From positions 1 to 59,213 of the forward strand of contig NZ_NTHN02000031.1 of assembly GCF_002300555.2 (NCBI RefSeq): 59,213 nucleotides of DNA. Reading direction: 5' to 3'. This stretch comes from Alloyangia mangrovi (GTDB lineage: Bacteria; Pseudomonadota; Alphaproteobacteria; Rhodobacterales; Rhodobacteraceae). The notes beneath the pieces are model-generated. The model did not search any database and was not told where the DNA came from. It saw only the letters and a program-made list of their open reading frames with translations. Both the position numbers and the translations under genes were made by a program. Shown piece after piece: positions 46,000-57,130 of the stretch (within the stretch, counting starts at the first letter, position 1; each line of letters opens with the position of its first letter).

Positions 46000-47226
46000 A
46001 TGACCAGCAAGAGCCGCACGCAAACCACCTTCGCCCCGCCGGTGATGGAGGCGCGGCGCTGGCTCGACGGCATCGAGTTTCCCGAAGATCGCCCGCTCAT
46101 CAACGTGAGCCAGGCGGCTCCCATCGACCCGCCGCCCGCGCCGCTGATCGCCGCCATGGGCGAGGCGCTGGCCGATCCGGCCACCCACCTCTACGGCCCG
46201 GTGCTCGGCATGCCCGAGCTGCGCGAGGAACTGGCGCGCCACTGGTCGGCCCATTATGGCGCAAATGTGTCAAGCGAAAACGTAGCAATTACATCCGGTT
46301 GCAACCAAGCCTTCGCAGCTTGCATCAGCGCGCTCTGTAGGGAAGGCGACGAGATTCTGCTGCCGACACCCTGGTACTTCAATCACAAGATGTGGCTCGA
46401 CATGTCCGGCGTCACCACCGTGCCGCTGCCGACCGACGCCGAGTTGCTTCCGCAGGTGGCCACCGCAGCCTCGCTCATCACTTCAAGAACGCGCGCCATC
46501 GTTCTTGTTTCGCCCAATAATCCCGGCGGCAAGGAATACCCCGCAGAGACCCTCAAGGCCTTCTTCGACCTCGCGCACGAGAACGGGATCAGGCTGATCA
46601 TTGATGAGACCTACAAGGATTTCGACAGCCGCAACGGTGCGCCCCACGACCTCCTGAACGCCCCCGAGGGCCGTGACACGCTGATCCAACTCTACAGCTT
46701 CTCCAAGGCCTACCGTCTTACCGGCCACCGCGTCGGCGCAATCATCGCCGGCGAGAACCTCCTGCCAGAGGTCGAGAAATTCCTAGATACAATAACCATT
46801 TGCGCGACGCAGCTCGGGCAGCGTGCGGCGCTCTGGGGGTTGCAGAACCTTGGCCCATGGGTCGCCGGCGAGCGCGAGGAGATCCTCGACCGCCGCGCAG
46901 CCATCGCCGACAACATGCCCCGGCTCGAAGCCAGGGGCTGGAAGCTGCTCGGCCTCGGCGCCTATTTCGCCTATCTCGAGCACCCCTTCACGGATAGCTC
47001 GGCGCAGCTCGCGCCGAAGCTGGTGAAGGAAGCCGGCGTGCTGACCCTTCCGGGCACCATGTTCATGCCCGAGACCGACCCGCGCGGCGCCCGGCAATTC
47101 CGCTTTGCATTCGCCAATGTGAACCGCGCAGAGATCGGCGAACTCTTCGAACGGCTCGAGGTGCTGGACTGGCCCGTCCAGCAGCAGGGTGCAACAGCCC
47201 TTGCGAGCAAGGACTTGGCCCAGTAA
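46000..47226 (+). CDS. Class I/II PLP-dependent aminotransferase
   Basis: This 408-residue fold-type I aminotransferase shows the domain order YGPVLGMPELREELARHWSAHYG, AITSGCNQAFAACISALCREGDEILLPTPWYFNHKMWLDMSG and VLVSPNNPGGKEY. The PLP phosphate and ring residues lie in LIIDETYKDF, and the Schiff-base Lys in LYSFSKAYRLTGHRVGAI. The C-terminal Arg that holds the alpha-carboxylate is in ARQFRFAFANVNR. The substrate cannot be fixed; it is nearer to aspartate/kynurenine-type than to histidinol-phosphate enzymes. It precedes the PpiD-like gene by 37 nt. Confidence 0.87.
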   Translation: MTSKSRTQTTFAPPVMEARRWLDGIEFPEDRPLINVSQAAPIDPPPAPLIAAMGEALADPATHLYGPVLGMPELREELARHWSAHYGANVSSENVAITSGCNQAFAACISALCREGDEILLPTPWYFNHKMWLDMSGVTTVPLPTDAELLPQVATAASLITSRTRAIVLVSPNNPGGKEYPAETLKAFFDLAHENGIRLIIDETYKDFDSRNGAPHDLLNAPEGRDTLIQLYSFSKAYRLTGHRVGAIIAGENLLPEVEKFLDTITICATQLGQRAALWGLQNLGPWVAGEREEILDRRAAIADNMPRLEARGWKLLGLGAYFAYLEHPFTDSSAQLAPKLVKEAGVLTLPGTMFMPETDPRGARQFRFAFANVNRAEIGELFERLEVLDWPVQQQGATALASKDLAQ

Positions 47227-47263
47227 ACCCCGACGCCAGAAACACACGATCAAGAGGCAGCGC

Positions 47264-49111
47264 ATGGCACGCGGCAAGAGCAGCATCGGCAAGACTCTCG
47301 TATGGGGTCTCCTGATCCTCGTGGTGATGGGCTTCGGCGCCTTCGGCACGGTGAACTTCAGCGGCGGCCTGCGTGGCATCGGCTCCGTCGGCGATACCGA
47401 GATTTCGGTGAACGACTATTCCCGCGCGCTGCAGAACGAGATGCGCGCCTTCGAAGCGCAGACCGGCCAGCCGATGACCCTCGAGCAGGCACAGCAATTG
47501 GGCATCGACCGCCAGGTGCTGGCGCAGGTGGTGACCAACGCCGCGCTCGATGACGAGGCCGCCCGCATCGGCCTGTCGGTCGGCGACGACCAGGTGGCCG
47601 AGGCGCTCGGCCAGGTCAACGCCTTCCAGGGCCCCGACGGCAAATTCAGCCGCGAGAGCTATTCCTACGCGCTGCGCAACGCCGGTCTTACCGAGGCCGA
47701 GTTCGAAGCCAGCCTCCGCAACGAAAGCGCGCGCAACCTGCTGAACTCCGCGATCTATTCCGGCACCACGCTGCCCGACACCTATGTCGACACGCTGCTT
47801 GGCTGGGCTGGCGAGACCCGCGATTTCACCTGGGCCCGCCTGAGCGCCGACGCACTGGAAACCGGCCTGCCGGTAGCCACCGACGAGGAGCTTCAGGCCT
47901 GGTACGACGCCCATCTCGAGCAGTTCACCCTGCCCGAGACCAAGGTCATCACCTACGCCTGGATCACCCCCGACATGATCGTCGACAGCGTCGAGCTGGA
48001 CGAGGCGACCCTGCGCGCCGCCTACGAAGAGCGCAGCGCCGAGTTCAACCTGCCCGAGCGCCGCCTGGTCGAGCGCCTGGTCTTCGGCAACGAGGCCGAG
48101 GCACAGCAGGCGATGGACCGGATCACCTCGGGCGAGATCGGCTTCGAGGGGCTGGTCGAAGAGCGCGGCCTTCAGCTTGCCGACACCGACCTCGGCGACG
48201 TGACAAAGGGCGAGCTCGGCGAGGCTGGTGACGGCGTCTACGCGCTCGACACCGGCGAAGTCGCGGGCCCGCTGCCCTCGAACCTCGGACCGGCGCTCTA
48301 CCGCGTCAACGCCATCCTGCACGCGCAGGAAACCCCCTTCGAGGAAGCCGTGCCGTCGTTGCGCGACGAACTGGCGCTCGACCGCGCCCGCCGGGTGATC
48401 GAGGGCATGGCGCAGAGCCTCGACGACGAGCTGGCCGGCGGCGCGACGCTGGAAGAGCTGGCAAGCGACACCGAGATGGAGCTTGGCACCATCGCGTGGA
48501 ACGAGCAGAGCGACGAGACCATCGCCGGCTATGACGCCTTCCGCGAGGCCGCGCAGGCAGTGACCGAGGAGGACTACCCCTCGATCTCCGATCTGGGGGA
48601 CGGCGGCGTCTTCGCCCTGCGCCTCGACGAGATCCGCCCGCCCGCGCCGCGCCCCTTCGAGGAAGTGCGCGACGAGGTTGCCGCGGGCTGGGACAAGGAC
48701 AAGACCACCGAGATGCTGGTCGCGCAGGCCGAAGACCTGGCGCAACAGATCGCCGGCGGTGCCAGCTTTGTCGACCTTGGGCTCGAGCCGATGCAGGAAA
48801 AGACCCTGACCCGCGACGCGCAGATCTCCGACCTGCCGGGTGGCCTGCTGGAAGCGGCCTTTGAGATGCAGCCGGGCGAAACCCGCGCCCTTCCCGGCGA
48901 CGGTGCGGCACTCATCATGCAGCTCGACGCGGTGACCCCGGTCGACCGCGAGAGCGATGCCTCCAAGCAGCTCGAAGGGCTGCTGCAGGACCGCGCCGCA
49001 AGCAGTGTGGCGCAGGACCTCTTCCGCGCCTTCGTCACCGACATTCAGGAGCGCGCCGGGGTCAACATCGACCAGCAGGCGGTGAATGCCGTCCACACCA
49101 ACTTCCGGTAA
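47264..49111 (+). CDS. PpiD-like membrane-anchored peptidyl-prolyl isomerase / chaperone
   Basis: This 615-residue protein has one N-terminal transmembrane anchor (LVWGLLILVVMGFGAFG, about residues 11-28) and a periplasmic SurA_N-type chaperone region (residues 45-200). A parvulin-like region occupies the middle (LPERRLVERLVFGNEAEAQQAMDRITSGEIGFEGLVEERG to LPSNLGPALYRVNAIL, about 260-350). A second parvulin-like region and coiled segments follow. PpiD assists folding of secreted proteins at the SecYEG exit. ATG 47264 is the family start (MARGKSSIGKTLVWG). It ends 4 nt before the trpE ATG, which places chaperone and tryptophan gene in one transcript. Confidence 0.85.
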   Translation: MARGKSSIGKTLVWGLLILVVMGFGAFGTVNFSGGLRGIGSVGDTEISVNDYSRALQNEMRAFEAQTGQPMTLEQAQQLGIDRQVLAQVVTNAALDDEAARIGLSVGDDQVAEALGQVNAFQGPDGKFSRESYSYALRNAGLTEAEFEASLRNESARNLLNSAIYSGTTLPDTYVDTLLGWAGETRDFTWARLSADALETGLPVATDEELQAWYDAHLEQFTLPETKVITYAWITPDMIVDSVELDEATLRAAYEERSAEFNLPERRLVERLVFGNEAEAQQAMDRITSGEIGFEGLVEERGLQLADTDLGDVTKGELGEAGDGVYALDTGEVAGPLPSNLGPALYRVNAILHAQETPFEEAVPSLRDELALDRARRVIEGMAQSLDDELAGGATLEELASDTEMELGTIAWNEQSDETIAGYDAFREAAQAVTEEDYPSISDLGDGGVFALRLDEIRPPAPRPFEEVRDEVAAGWDKDKTTEMLVAQAEDLAQQIAGGASFVDLGLEPMQEKTLTRDAQISDLPGGLLEAAFEMQPGETRALPGDGAALIMQLDAVTPVDRESDASKQLEGLLQDRAASSVAQDLFRAFVTDIQERAGVNIDQQAVNAVHTNFR

Positions 49112-49115
49112 GACC

Positions 49116-50630
49116 ATGGCATCCCTGACCCCCTCCTACGACGACTTCGCCCGCGCCTACGAGGCGGGCGAGAACCAGGTCGTCTACACGCGGCTCGCGG
49201 CCGACCTCGACACGCCGGTGTCGCTGATGCTTAAGCTGACGGGGGCGGCAAAGGACGCCTTCATGCTCGAGTCGGTGACCGGCGGCGAAGTGCGCGGGCG
49301 CTACTCGATCATCGGCATGAAGCCGGACCTCGTGTGGAAGTGCCACGGCAAAGAGGCGCGGCTGAACCGCCAGGCACGCTTCGATCCCGAGGCCTTCGAG
49401 GAGGAAACCCTCGATCCGCTCGCCTCCCTGCGGGCGCTGATCGCGGAAAGCAAAATCGACCTGCCCGAGGATCTGCCGCAGGCCGCGGCGGGCCTCTTCG
49501 GCTACCTTGGCTATGACATGATCCGGCTGGTCGAACGCCTGCCCAACGTCAACCCCGACCCGCTCGGCCTGCCCGACGCGGTGATGCTGCGCCCCTCGGT
49601 GGTCGCTGTTCTTGACGGGGTGAAGGGCGAGGTGACGGTGGTGGCCCCTGCCTGGGTGCAGTCGGGCCAATCCGCCCGTGCCGCCTATGCGCAGGCCGCT
49701 GAGCGGGTGATGGATGCCGTGCGCGATCTGGAGCGTGCCCTGCCGCAGGCGGGCCGCGAGCTGGGCGAGGCGCGCGAGATCGGCGAGCCGGTCTCGAACT
49801 TCACCCGCGAGAGCTACAAGGCCGCGGTCGAGAAGGCCAAGGACTACATTCGCGCCGGCGACATCTTCCAGGTGGTCCCGGCGCAGCGCTGGACGCAGGA
49901 TTTCCCGCTGCCGCCCTTCTCGCTCTATCGCAGCCTGCGGCGCACCAACCCGTCGCCCTTCATGTTTTATTTCAACTTCGGCGGCTTCCAGGTGATCGGC
50001 GCATCCCCCGAGATCCTCGTGCGGGTCTTCGGCCGCGAGGTCACCATCCGCCCAATCGCCGGCACCCGCCCGCGCGGCGCGACCCCAGAGGAAGACCGGG
50101 CGCTCGAGGCCGACCTGCTGGCGGACAAGAAGGAACTGGCCGAGCACCTCATGCTGCTCGATCTCGGGCGCAACGACACCGGCAAGGTCTCGAAGATCGG
50201 CACCGTGCGTCCGACCGAGCAGTTCACCATCGAGCGCTACAGCCACGTCATGCACATTGTGTCGAACGTGGTGGGCGAGCTGGCAGAGGATCAGGACGCG
50301 CTCTCGGCCTTCTTCGCCGGCATGCCAGCGGGCACCGTCTCGGGCGCGCCGAAAGTGCGCGCGATGGAGATCATCGACGAGCTCGAGCCCGAGAAGCGCG
50401 GCGTCTACGCCGGGGGCGTCGGCTACTTCAGCGCCGGTGGCGATATGGACATGTGCATCGCGCTGCGCACCGCCATCGTGAAGGATGAAAAGCTCTACAT
50501 CCAGGCGGGCGGCGGCGTGGTCTACGACAGCGACCCCGAAGCCGAGTACATGGAGACCGTGCACAAGTCGAACGCCATCCGGCGCGCGGCGGCGGACGCG
50601 GCGCGCTTCACGGGCTCGGGAAATGGCTGA
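49116..50630 (+). CDS. trpE: Anthranilate synthase component I
   Basis: TrpE makes anthranilate from chorismate, with ammonia supplied by TrpG. The 504-residue product has the N-terminal regulatory domain including the LLES-type tryptophan site (AFMLESVTGGEVRGRYSIIG near residue 50). The chorismate-binding catalytic domain carries GDIFQVVPAQRWTQDF, IGASPEILVRVFGREVTIRPIAGTRPRG, LLDLGRNDTGKVSK, FFAGMPAGTVSGAPKVRAMEII and GGVVYDSDPEAEYMET. No trpG is in the window. The 30-nt upstream frame is not conserved, so ATG 49116 is used. The stop overlaps the acetyltransferase gene by 8 nt. Confidence 0.95.
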   Translation: MASLTPSYDDFARAYEAGENQVVYTRLAADLDTPVSLMLKLTGAAKDAFMLESVTGGEVRGRYSIIGMKPDLVWKCHGKEARLNRQARFDPEAFEEETLDPLASLRALIAESKIDLPEDLPQAAAGLFGYLGYDMIRLVERLPNVNPDPLGLPDAVMLRPSVVAVLDGVKGEVTVVAPAWVQSGQSARAAYAQAAERVMDAVRDLERALPQAGRELGEAREIGEPVSNFTRESYKAAVEKAKDYIRAGDIFQVVPAQRWTQDFPLPPFSLYRSLRRTNPSPFMFYFNFGGFQVIGASPEILVRVFGREVTIRPIAGTRPRGATPEEDRALEADLLADKKELAEHLMLLDLGRNDTGKVSKIGTVRPTEQFTIERYSHVMHIVSNVVGELAEDQDALSAFFAGMPAGTVSGAPKVRAMEIIDELEPEKRGVYAGGVGYFSAGGDMDMCIALRTAIVKDEKLYIQAGGGVVYDSDPEAEYMETVHKSNAIRRAAADAARFTGSGNG

Positions 50631-51105
50631 GACGGCGCTCGTGAGCATCCGCCGGGCCGTCCCGGCGGATGCTCCGGCGCTGTCGCGCCTGCTGCAGGAC
50701 CTGGTGGCCGCTGGCAAGCGCAGCGTGCGGTCGGATGAGGAGTTCGTGCTCACGCACTACGTGCAGAACCCAGAGGGCGTGTGCTGCTTCGTCGCCGAGG
50801 ATGCGGACGGCACGCTGCTCGGTCTGCAATCGATGAAGCGGACGCTCGAGGGCAATGCATATGGCACGCCCGGTGGCTGGGGTTTCATCGGCACCCATGT
50901 CTCGCCCAAGGCGGCGCGGCGCGGCGTTGGAGCGGGGCTCTTCCGCGCCACGCGCGAGGCGGCGCTGCGCGCCGGTGTCCCCGCCATCGAAGCCTATATC
51001 GGCGCCGCCAATTCCGAGGGTCAGGGCTATTACGAGGCGATGGGCTTCCGCACCTGGCGCACGCCCGACGGCTCTGTCTGCAAGCGATACGATCTGGACC
51101 TTTGA
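50623..51105 (+). CDS. GNAT-family N-acetyltransferase
   Basis: This 160-residue acetyltransferase has beta-strand and helix order IRRAVPADAPALSRLLQDL and ADGTLLGLQSM. The acetyl-CoA loop is GTHVSPKAARRGVGAGLFRATREAAL (RRGVGAG). EAYIGAANSEGQGYYEAMGFRTW lies near the C-terminus. The substrate is unknown. It overlaps the trpE stop and is therefore co-translated; such insertions after trpE occur in this order of bacteria. Confidence 0.87.
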   Translation: MAETALVSIRRAVPADAPALSRLLQDLVAAGKRSVRSDEEFVLTHYVQNPEGVCCFVAEDADGTLLGLQSMKRTLEGNAYGTPGGWGFIGTHVSPKAARRGVGAGLFRATREAALRAGVPAIEAYIGAANSEGQGYYEAMGFRTWRTPDGSVCKRYDLDL

Positions 51106-51174
51106 TCCCCGGCTGAGCCAGTGGGGCGCTTTTCGCACCGGAATTTGCTAGTCTCCCCACAAAGGGGATTGGGC

Positions 51175-51768
51175 ATGACCAACATCGACTTCTGGTATTC
51201 CATCGGAAGCACCTACAGCTGCCTCACGGTGATGCGCCTGCCACGGGTGGCGCAGGACGCGGGCATCACCTTCACCTGGCGACCCTTCAACGTGCGCCAC
51301 GTGATGACCGCGCAGAACAACATCCCCTTCAAGGACAAGCCTGCAAAGACCGCCTACATGTGGCGCGACATCGCCCGGCGCGCGGCGAAATACGGGCTGA
51401 GCCCGGTCCTGCCCGCTCCCTATCCGCTGGCCGGGCTGGTCTCTGCCAATGAGGTCGCGGTACTGGGCATGCGCGAGGGTTGGGGCATCGACTATACCCG
51501 GGCCACCTACCGCCGCTGGTTCGAACTCGGAGAGCCCGCCGGTGAAGACCCCAACCTCTCGGAAAGCCTGCGCGAAATCGGCCAGGACCCGGAGCGCGTG
51601 ATGGAGCGCGCCGGCTCCGAGGAAATCGTCCATGCGCTGGCCAGCGCCACCGCCGACGCGATGACGCTGGGGATCTTCGGCTCGCCGACATTCGCCGTGG
51701 GTCACGAGCTGTTCTGGGGCGACGACCGGCTCGAGGATGCGATCGCCTGGGCCCGGCGCAAGGGCTGA
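51175..51768 (+). CDS. DsbA-fold 2-hydroxychromene-2-carboxylate isomerase-like protein
   Basis: This 197-residue cytosolic thioredoxin-fold protein has the kappa-GST/HCCA isomerase start IDFWYSIGSTYSCLTVMRLPRVAQDAGITFTWRPFNVRHVM. The active-site Ser lies in SIGSTYS, where DsbA would have CxxC. The C-terminus TLGIFGSPTFAVGHELFWGDDRLEDAI is typical of glutathione-dependent isomerases. The physiological substrate is unknown; naphthalene-type catabolism genes are absent nearby. AAAGGGG upstream supports ATG 51175. Confidence 0.85.
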   Translation: MTNIDFWYSIGSTYSCLTVMRLPRVAQDAGITFTWRPFNVRHVMTAQNNIPFKDKPAKTAYMWRDIARRAAKYGLSPVLPAPYPLAGLVSANEVAVLGMREGWGIDYTRATYRRWFELGEPAGEDPNLSESLREIGQDPERVMERAGSEEIVHALASATADAMTLGIFGSPTFAVGHELFWGDDRLEDAIAWARRKG

Positions 51769-51794
51769 GGCACCGGAGCGCCGGGCCCGGTGCA

Positions 51795-52295
51795 TCACTT
51801 GCCCTCGAAGACCCCGCAGGCCAGGCGGCTGCCCGCGTCGCCCGAGGGCTGGCTCTCGTAGTCATCCGCGCCGGCATGCACGATGAAGGCCGAGCCGTCG
51901 TCGTCCATCATCAATTCGGCCACGTCGAAATCGGGCAGGAAGGCCTCGACCGTTACCGAGCCATCCGGCGCGATATGGGCATTGGGCAGGTCCCCCGGAT
52001 GCGGGCCGTTCTCGACCATCACCCCATGCTGGGCCTCCCCCGCGAGATGGCCTCCGGCCGAAGTGAAGTCACTTGCCGAGCAGTCGCCGGTCTCGTGGAT
52101 GTGTATGCCGTGCACGCCCTCTGGCAGCCCCTGCAGCTCGGCCGTGACATGGGCCATGCCCGAGGGCGTGTCGGTGACGGTGACGGTTCCGATGTTGCTG
52201 CCATCGGTCCCCGCGAGCTGCGCCGTCGCGGTGGCGGCGATCGCCGGGGCACCGGCGAGCCCGAAAAGAGCGGTGGCAATGGCAATGGTTTTCAT
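51795..52295 (-). CDS. sodC: Periplasmic Cu/Zn superoxide dismutase
   Basis: SodC dismutates superoxide in the periplasm. The 166-residue product has a signal peptide (MKTIAIATALFGLAGAPAIA) and the metal ligands in GVHGIHIHETGDC, GGHLAGEAQHGVM, GPHPGDLPNAHIAPDG and FIVHAGADDYESQPSGDAGSRLACGVF. These give the copper His residues, the bridging His, the zinc His and Asp, and the two Cys of the disulfide. An in-frame upstream ATG (52313) would place six residues before the signal peptide, so 52295 is preferred. The start is divergent from the site-2 protease gene. Confidence 0.94.
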   Translation of the reverse strand: MKTIAIATALFGLAGAPAIAATATAQLAGTDGSNIGTVTVTDTPSGMAHVTAELQGLPEGVHGIHIHETGDCSASDFTSAGGHLAGEAQHGVMVENGPHPGDLPNAHIAPDGSVTVEAFLPDFDVAELMMDDDGSAFIVHAGADDYESQPSGDAGSRLACGVFEGK

Positions 52296-52512
52296 GACAT
52301 CCTCCGTTGGCAAAGGGCGCGGCGACGCGGTCAGCCCGCCTTCTGCCCTGCAGGCTCAACGCGGTGCGAGAGCCGGGGTTGCGCGGGAATGCAGAAAAGA
52401 CCTCCGCGGCAGGACGCCGCTGCACTGCCCCCTTACGTGACGCCGGGATTTGCCTATTTTCGTGGACGAGGCCTGAACGCGCTTCGCAACATCCCCGGCA
52501 AGGAGACGCCCC

Positions 52513-53586
52513 ATGCACTGGTCCTTTCCCATCGGCCGCCTTTTCGGATCGGAGCTGCGCGTCCATGCGACCTTCTTCCTGCTGCTGCTCTGGATCGGCG
52601 TCGCCGCCTGGTCGACGGGCGGCATGGCGGCGGCGGTGCAGAACGTGCTCTTCATCATCGCCCTCTTCGCCTGCGTCGTGGCGCATGAGTTCGGCCACGC
52701 GCTGACCGCGCGGCGCTTCGGCATCAAGACCCCCGACATCACCCTCTTGCCCATCGGCGGCCTCGCCCGGCTCGAGCGCATGCCCGAGAAACCCGCGCAG
52801 GAGATCGCCGTCGCCATCGCCGGCCCGCTGGTCAACGTGGCGATCTGGCTTGTGCTGCTGCTGCTCGGCGCGAACTCGGACATGGGCGCGCTGTCGCGCC
52901 TTGGCGAGGGAACCGGGGCCTTTCTCAGCCAACTCGCCTCGATCAACCTCGCGCTGGCGCTCTTCAACATGCTCCCGGCCTTCCCGATGGACGGCGGGCG
53001 GGTCCTGCGCGCGGTTCTCGCGCTGCGCACTGACCGGGTGAGAGCGACCCGCGCGGCAGCGGTGACCGGCCAGATTCTCGCCTTTGGTCTGGCCTTCTGG
53101 GGGCTGAGCTCGGGCAATTTCATCCTGATCCTCATCGCCATCTTCGTCTTCTTCGCCGGCCAGGCCGAGAGCCAGGACGTGGCCAGCCGCGCCGTAGCGC
53201 ATGATCTGTTGGCGCGGGACGCGATGATCACCAGCTTCGAGACGCTGCGGCCCGAGGACACGCTGGCCACCGCCGGGCAGACCCTGATCCGCACGACGCA
53301 GCACGAGTTCCCCGTCCTTGCCCCGGACGGCCAGCTTGCCGGCTTCCTGACCCGCGACGCGCTCTTTCGCGGCATCGCCGAGGACCACGCCACCAGGCAG
53401 GTCTCGGAATTCATGACAGACGTGCCGCAACTCCCGCTGGCGGCCCCGCTGCAATCGGTGCTCGACGCGCTGGCTCAGGCGCCCGCGGTGGCGGTGATCG
53501 ACGCAGGGAGCCACGTGCTCGGCTATGTCACCCGCGAGAACGTCGGCGAGCTCATGGTGCTGCGCGGCCCCGGCATGGCCGGCTGA
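52513..53586 (+). CDS. Site-2-protease-type M50 metalloprotease with CBS pair
   Basis: This 357-residue integral-membrane zinc protease has the metal-binding HEFGH at residues 58-62 in a transmembrane helix and a second ligand region NMLPAFPMDGGR near 152-163. About six hydrophobic segments fill residues 15-215. A C-terminal pair of CBS domains follows (MITSFETLRPEDTLATAGQTL, EFPVLAPDGQLAGFLTRDALF, PAVAVIDAGSHVLGYVTRENVGEL), which may sense adenine nucleotides. Relatives cleave membrane-bound regulators; the substrate is unknown. AAGGAGA upstream supports ATG 52513. Confidence 0.9.
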   Translation: MHWSFPIGRLFGSELRVHATFFLLLLWIGVAAWSTGGMAAAVQNVLFIIALFACVVAHEFGHALTARRFGIKTPDITLLPIGGLARLERMPEKPAQEIAVAIAGPLVNVAIWLVLLLLGANSDMGALSRLGEGTGAFLSQLASINLALALFNMLPAFPMDGGRVLRAVLALRTDRVRATRAAAVTGQILAFGLAFWGLSSGNFILILIAIFVFFAGQAESQDVASRAVAHDLLARDAMITSFETLRPEDTLATAGQTLIRTTQHEFPVLAPDGQLAGFLTRDALFRGIAEDHATRQVSEFMTDVPQLPLAAPLQSVLDALAQAPAVAVIDAGSHVLGYVTRENVGELMVLRGPGMAG

Positions 53587-53694
53587 GACACGCCGCTCAT
53601 GAGCGCCCCGCCGCTGCCGCCGCGCAAGGGATTGCGGCGCGCGGCGGGATGTGGAATTTCCCGCCCCGGAGGAGACTTTTTCAAGAGGCATTTC

Positions 53695-54708
<1,014 letters not shown>

Positions 54709-54767
54709 GGCGGCTCGCCGCGATCACCCTTCACTGCCCGTTAACCAAGGGGGCGGCAGGTTTCGGC

Positions 54768-55172
54768 ATGTCCGAGCTGCCGCTTCCGCTTCGATCCAAA
54801 AACCGGCTGCGCCACGTCTTCCTCAGCCGCGCCGCGTCGCAGGGCGGCGTGGTCCGGCGCAAGACCCGCGGCATCGAGCGCATCGTCGGGCGCGAGCGTT
54901 TGCTGGCGAAGCCTGACCGGCGGGGAGTCCGGGCGGTCCAGAACGCGGAACAGACCGTCATCTTCTGCAATCGCGAACCCGTTCGGAGCGTGCGCCTGGC
55001 AACTTCCATCGAAGGAAGGTGCAGATCTCGTCGAAAAGATCTGCCTTCGCTCAGAACAGCGACAGCTGATCCCCCACCCGCTGCGGCGCGCGGAAGAGAT
55101 CGCTGCGCAACGCCGGCTGTTCCGCATCCAGCCCGAGCCGCCGCACCGCCTTGTCGAAGCGCTGCGCGATGA
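54768..55172 (+). CDS. Small conserved-looking protein, C-terminus uncertain
   Basis: The first 75 or so residues (MSELPLPLRSKNRLRHVFLS then a basic stretch, with VQNAEQTVIFCNREPVRSVR) read like a genuine basic protein with a short beta-rich end. From about residue 80 the sequence is arginine-rich nonsense because it is antisense to the radical SAM gene (55051 on). No stop occurs near the expected end, and a hairpin lies at 55016-55047, so the natural stop may be missing. Similar small proteins in Rhodobacteraceae have sometimes been labelled phosphoribosylanthranilate isomerase, without support visible here. Function unknown. Confidence 0.45.
   Translation: MSELPLPLRSKNRLRHVFLSRAASQGGVVRRKTRGIERIVGRERLLAKPDRRGVRAVQNAEQTVIFCNREPVRSVRLATSIEGRCRSRRKDLPSLRTATADPPPAAARGRDRCATPAVPHPARAAAPPCRSAAR
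55016..55047. terminator. Inverted repeat at the convergent junction
   Basis: GCAGATCT (55021-55028) pairs perfectly with AGATCTGC (55037-55044), extended by AAG/CTT past a bulged T. It lies 4 nt past the radical SAM stop; no T tract on either strand. Confidence 0.45.
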
Positions 55173-56137
55173 GCTGCGCATAGGTGCCCTCGCCGCGCAT
55201 CCGCCTGTGCCACTGCGCCGAGTAGTCCTGGCCGCCATGCATCTCGCGCAGCCGCGCCATGACCCGCGCTGCGCGGCCCGGGTAATGCTCCTCGAGCCAG
55301 GCACGCCAGAGCGGCGCGACTTCCAGCGGCAGGCGCAGCATGATCCAGCTCGCCGAGACAGCCCCTGCCTCGGCCCCGGCCTGCAGGATGTGTTCGAGCT
55401 CGGGATCGGTCAGCGCGGGCACCATGGGAGAGGCCATGACCCGCACCGGGATGTCGGCCTCGCTCAACCGCCGGATCGTCAGCAGCCGCCGCGCCGGCGA
55501 CGGCACGCGTGGCTCCATCCGGCGCGCGAGATCGGCGTCAAGCGTGGTGACCGAGATGCCCACCCGCACCAGCCCCTGCGCCGCCATTTCCGAAAGGATG
55601 TCGATGTCGCGCTCGATCAGCGTGCCCTTGGTGACAATGGCCACCGGATGCCGGAAGTCGCGCAGCACCTCGAGACAGGCGCGCATGATGCCCCGGTCCC
55701 GCTCGATCGGCTGGTAGGGGTCGGTGTTGGTGCCGATCGCCAGCGGCGCGGGCACATAGCGCTTCGCCCGCAGCTCGCGCGCCAGCACCTCGGGCGCGTC
55801 CGGCCGGGCCACTAGCTTCGTCTCGAAATCCAGCCCCGGCGAGAGCCCGAGGTAGGCGTGGCTGGGCCGGGCGAAGCAGTAGATGCATCCGTGCTCGCAG
55901 CCTCGGTACGGGTTGATGGTCCGATCGAAGGGCAGATCGGGCGAGCGCACGTAGTTGATCAGGCTGCGCGGGCGCTCTTCGCTGACCTCGGTGCGAAGGG
56001 GGGGGCAGTTCCTCGGGGATTTCCCAGCCGTCATGGGCATCCTCATAGGCAAGCCGCTCGAACCGCCCGCTGTCGCGGGAGGCGGCGCCGCGCCCCTTGC
56101 GGCGCTCCCTCTCGACGGATCGGCTGGCGGCGCACAT
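55051..56137 (-). pseudogene. PA0069-family radical SAM protein, frameshifted in this sequence
   Basis: Two minus-strand frames make one protein of about 361 residues. The N-terminus is MCAASRSVERERRKGRGAAS, then SGRFERLAYEDAHDGWEIPEELPP. The second frame gives LRTEVSEERPRSLINYVRSPDLPFDRTINPYRGCEHGCIYCFARP and the rest. The 4Fe-4S motif is CEHGCIYC (Cx3Cx2C); IGTNTDPYQPIERD and VAIVTKGTLIERDIDIL are family hallmarks. The junction is a G8 run (55998-56005) where seven would be in frame. The KGRGA start region also fits the family. A start at 56155 is possible. Its reaction is unknown. It is divergent from the corrinoid-protein gene. Confidence 0.75.
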
Positions 56138-56275
56138 GCTCCAGATATGGAACATATCGCGAACATGCGCAAGCCCCGCCGGCTCCGCGTCGCCTGCGGT
56201 CCCGGCCATGTCGCAATCGGCCATGTGGCGCGCGATCCCGAGGCGCAGGCTGGAGGCAGCGCAAGGGAGGTGCCC

Positions 56276-56986
<711 letters not shown>

Positions 56987-57130
56987 GCGCGCGCCACCCG
57001 GGCTCCGCCGCCGCCGACGACGAGCGGAAAATTGCAGGGTGTTTCCGGGGCAATGTGACGGAAATGCGGATTTCTCTTTGCTTTCGGGCAGTCTGGCCCC
57101 TATCTTCAGAAGAAGGGAAAGGAGACCCCG

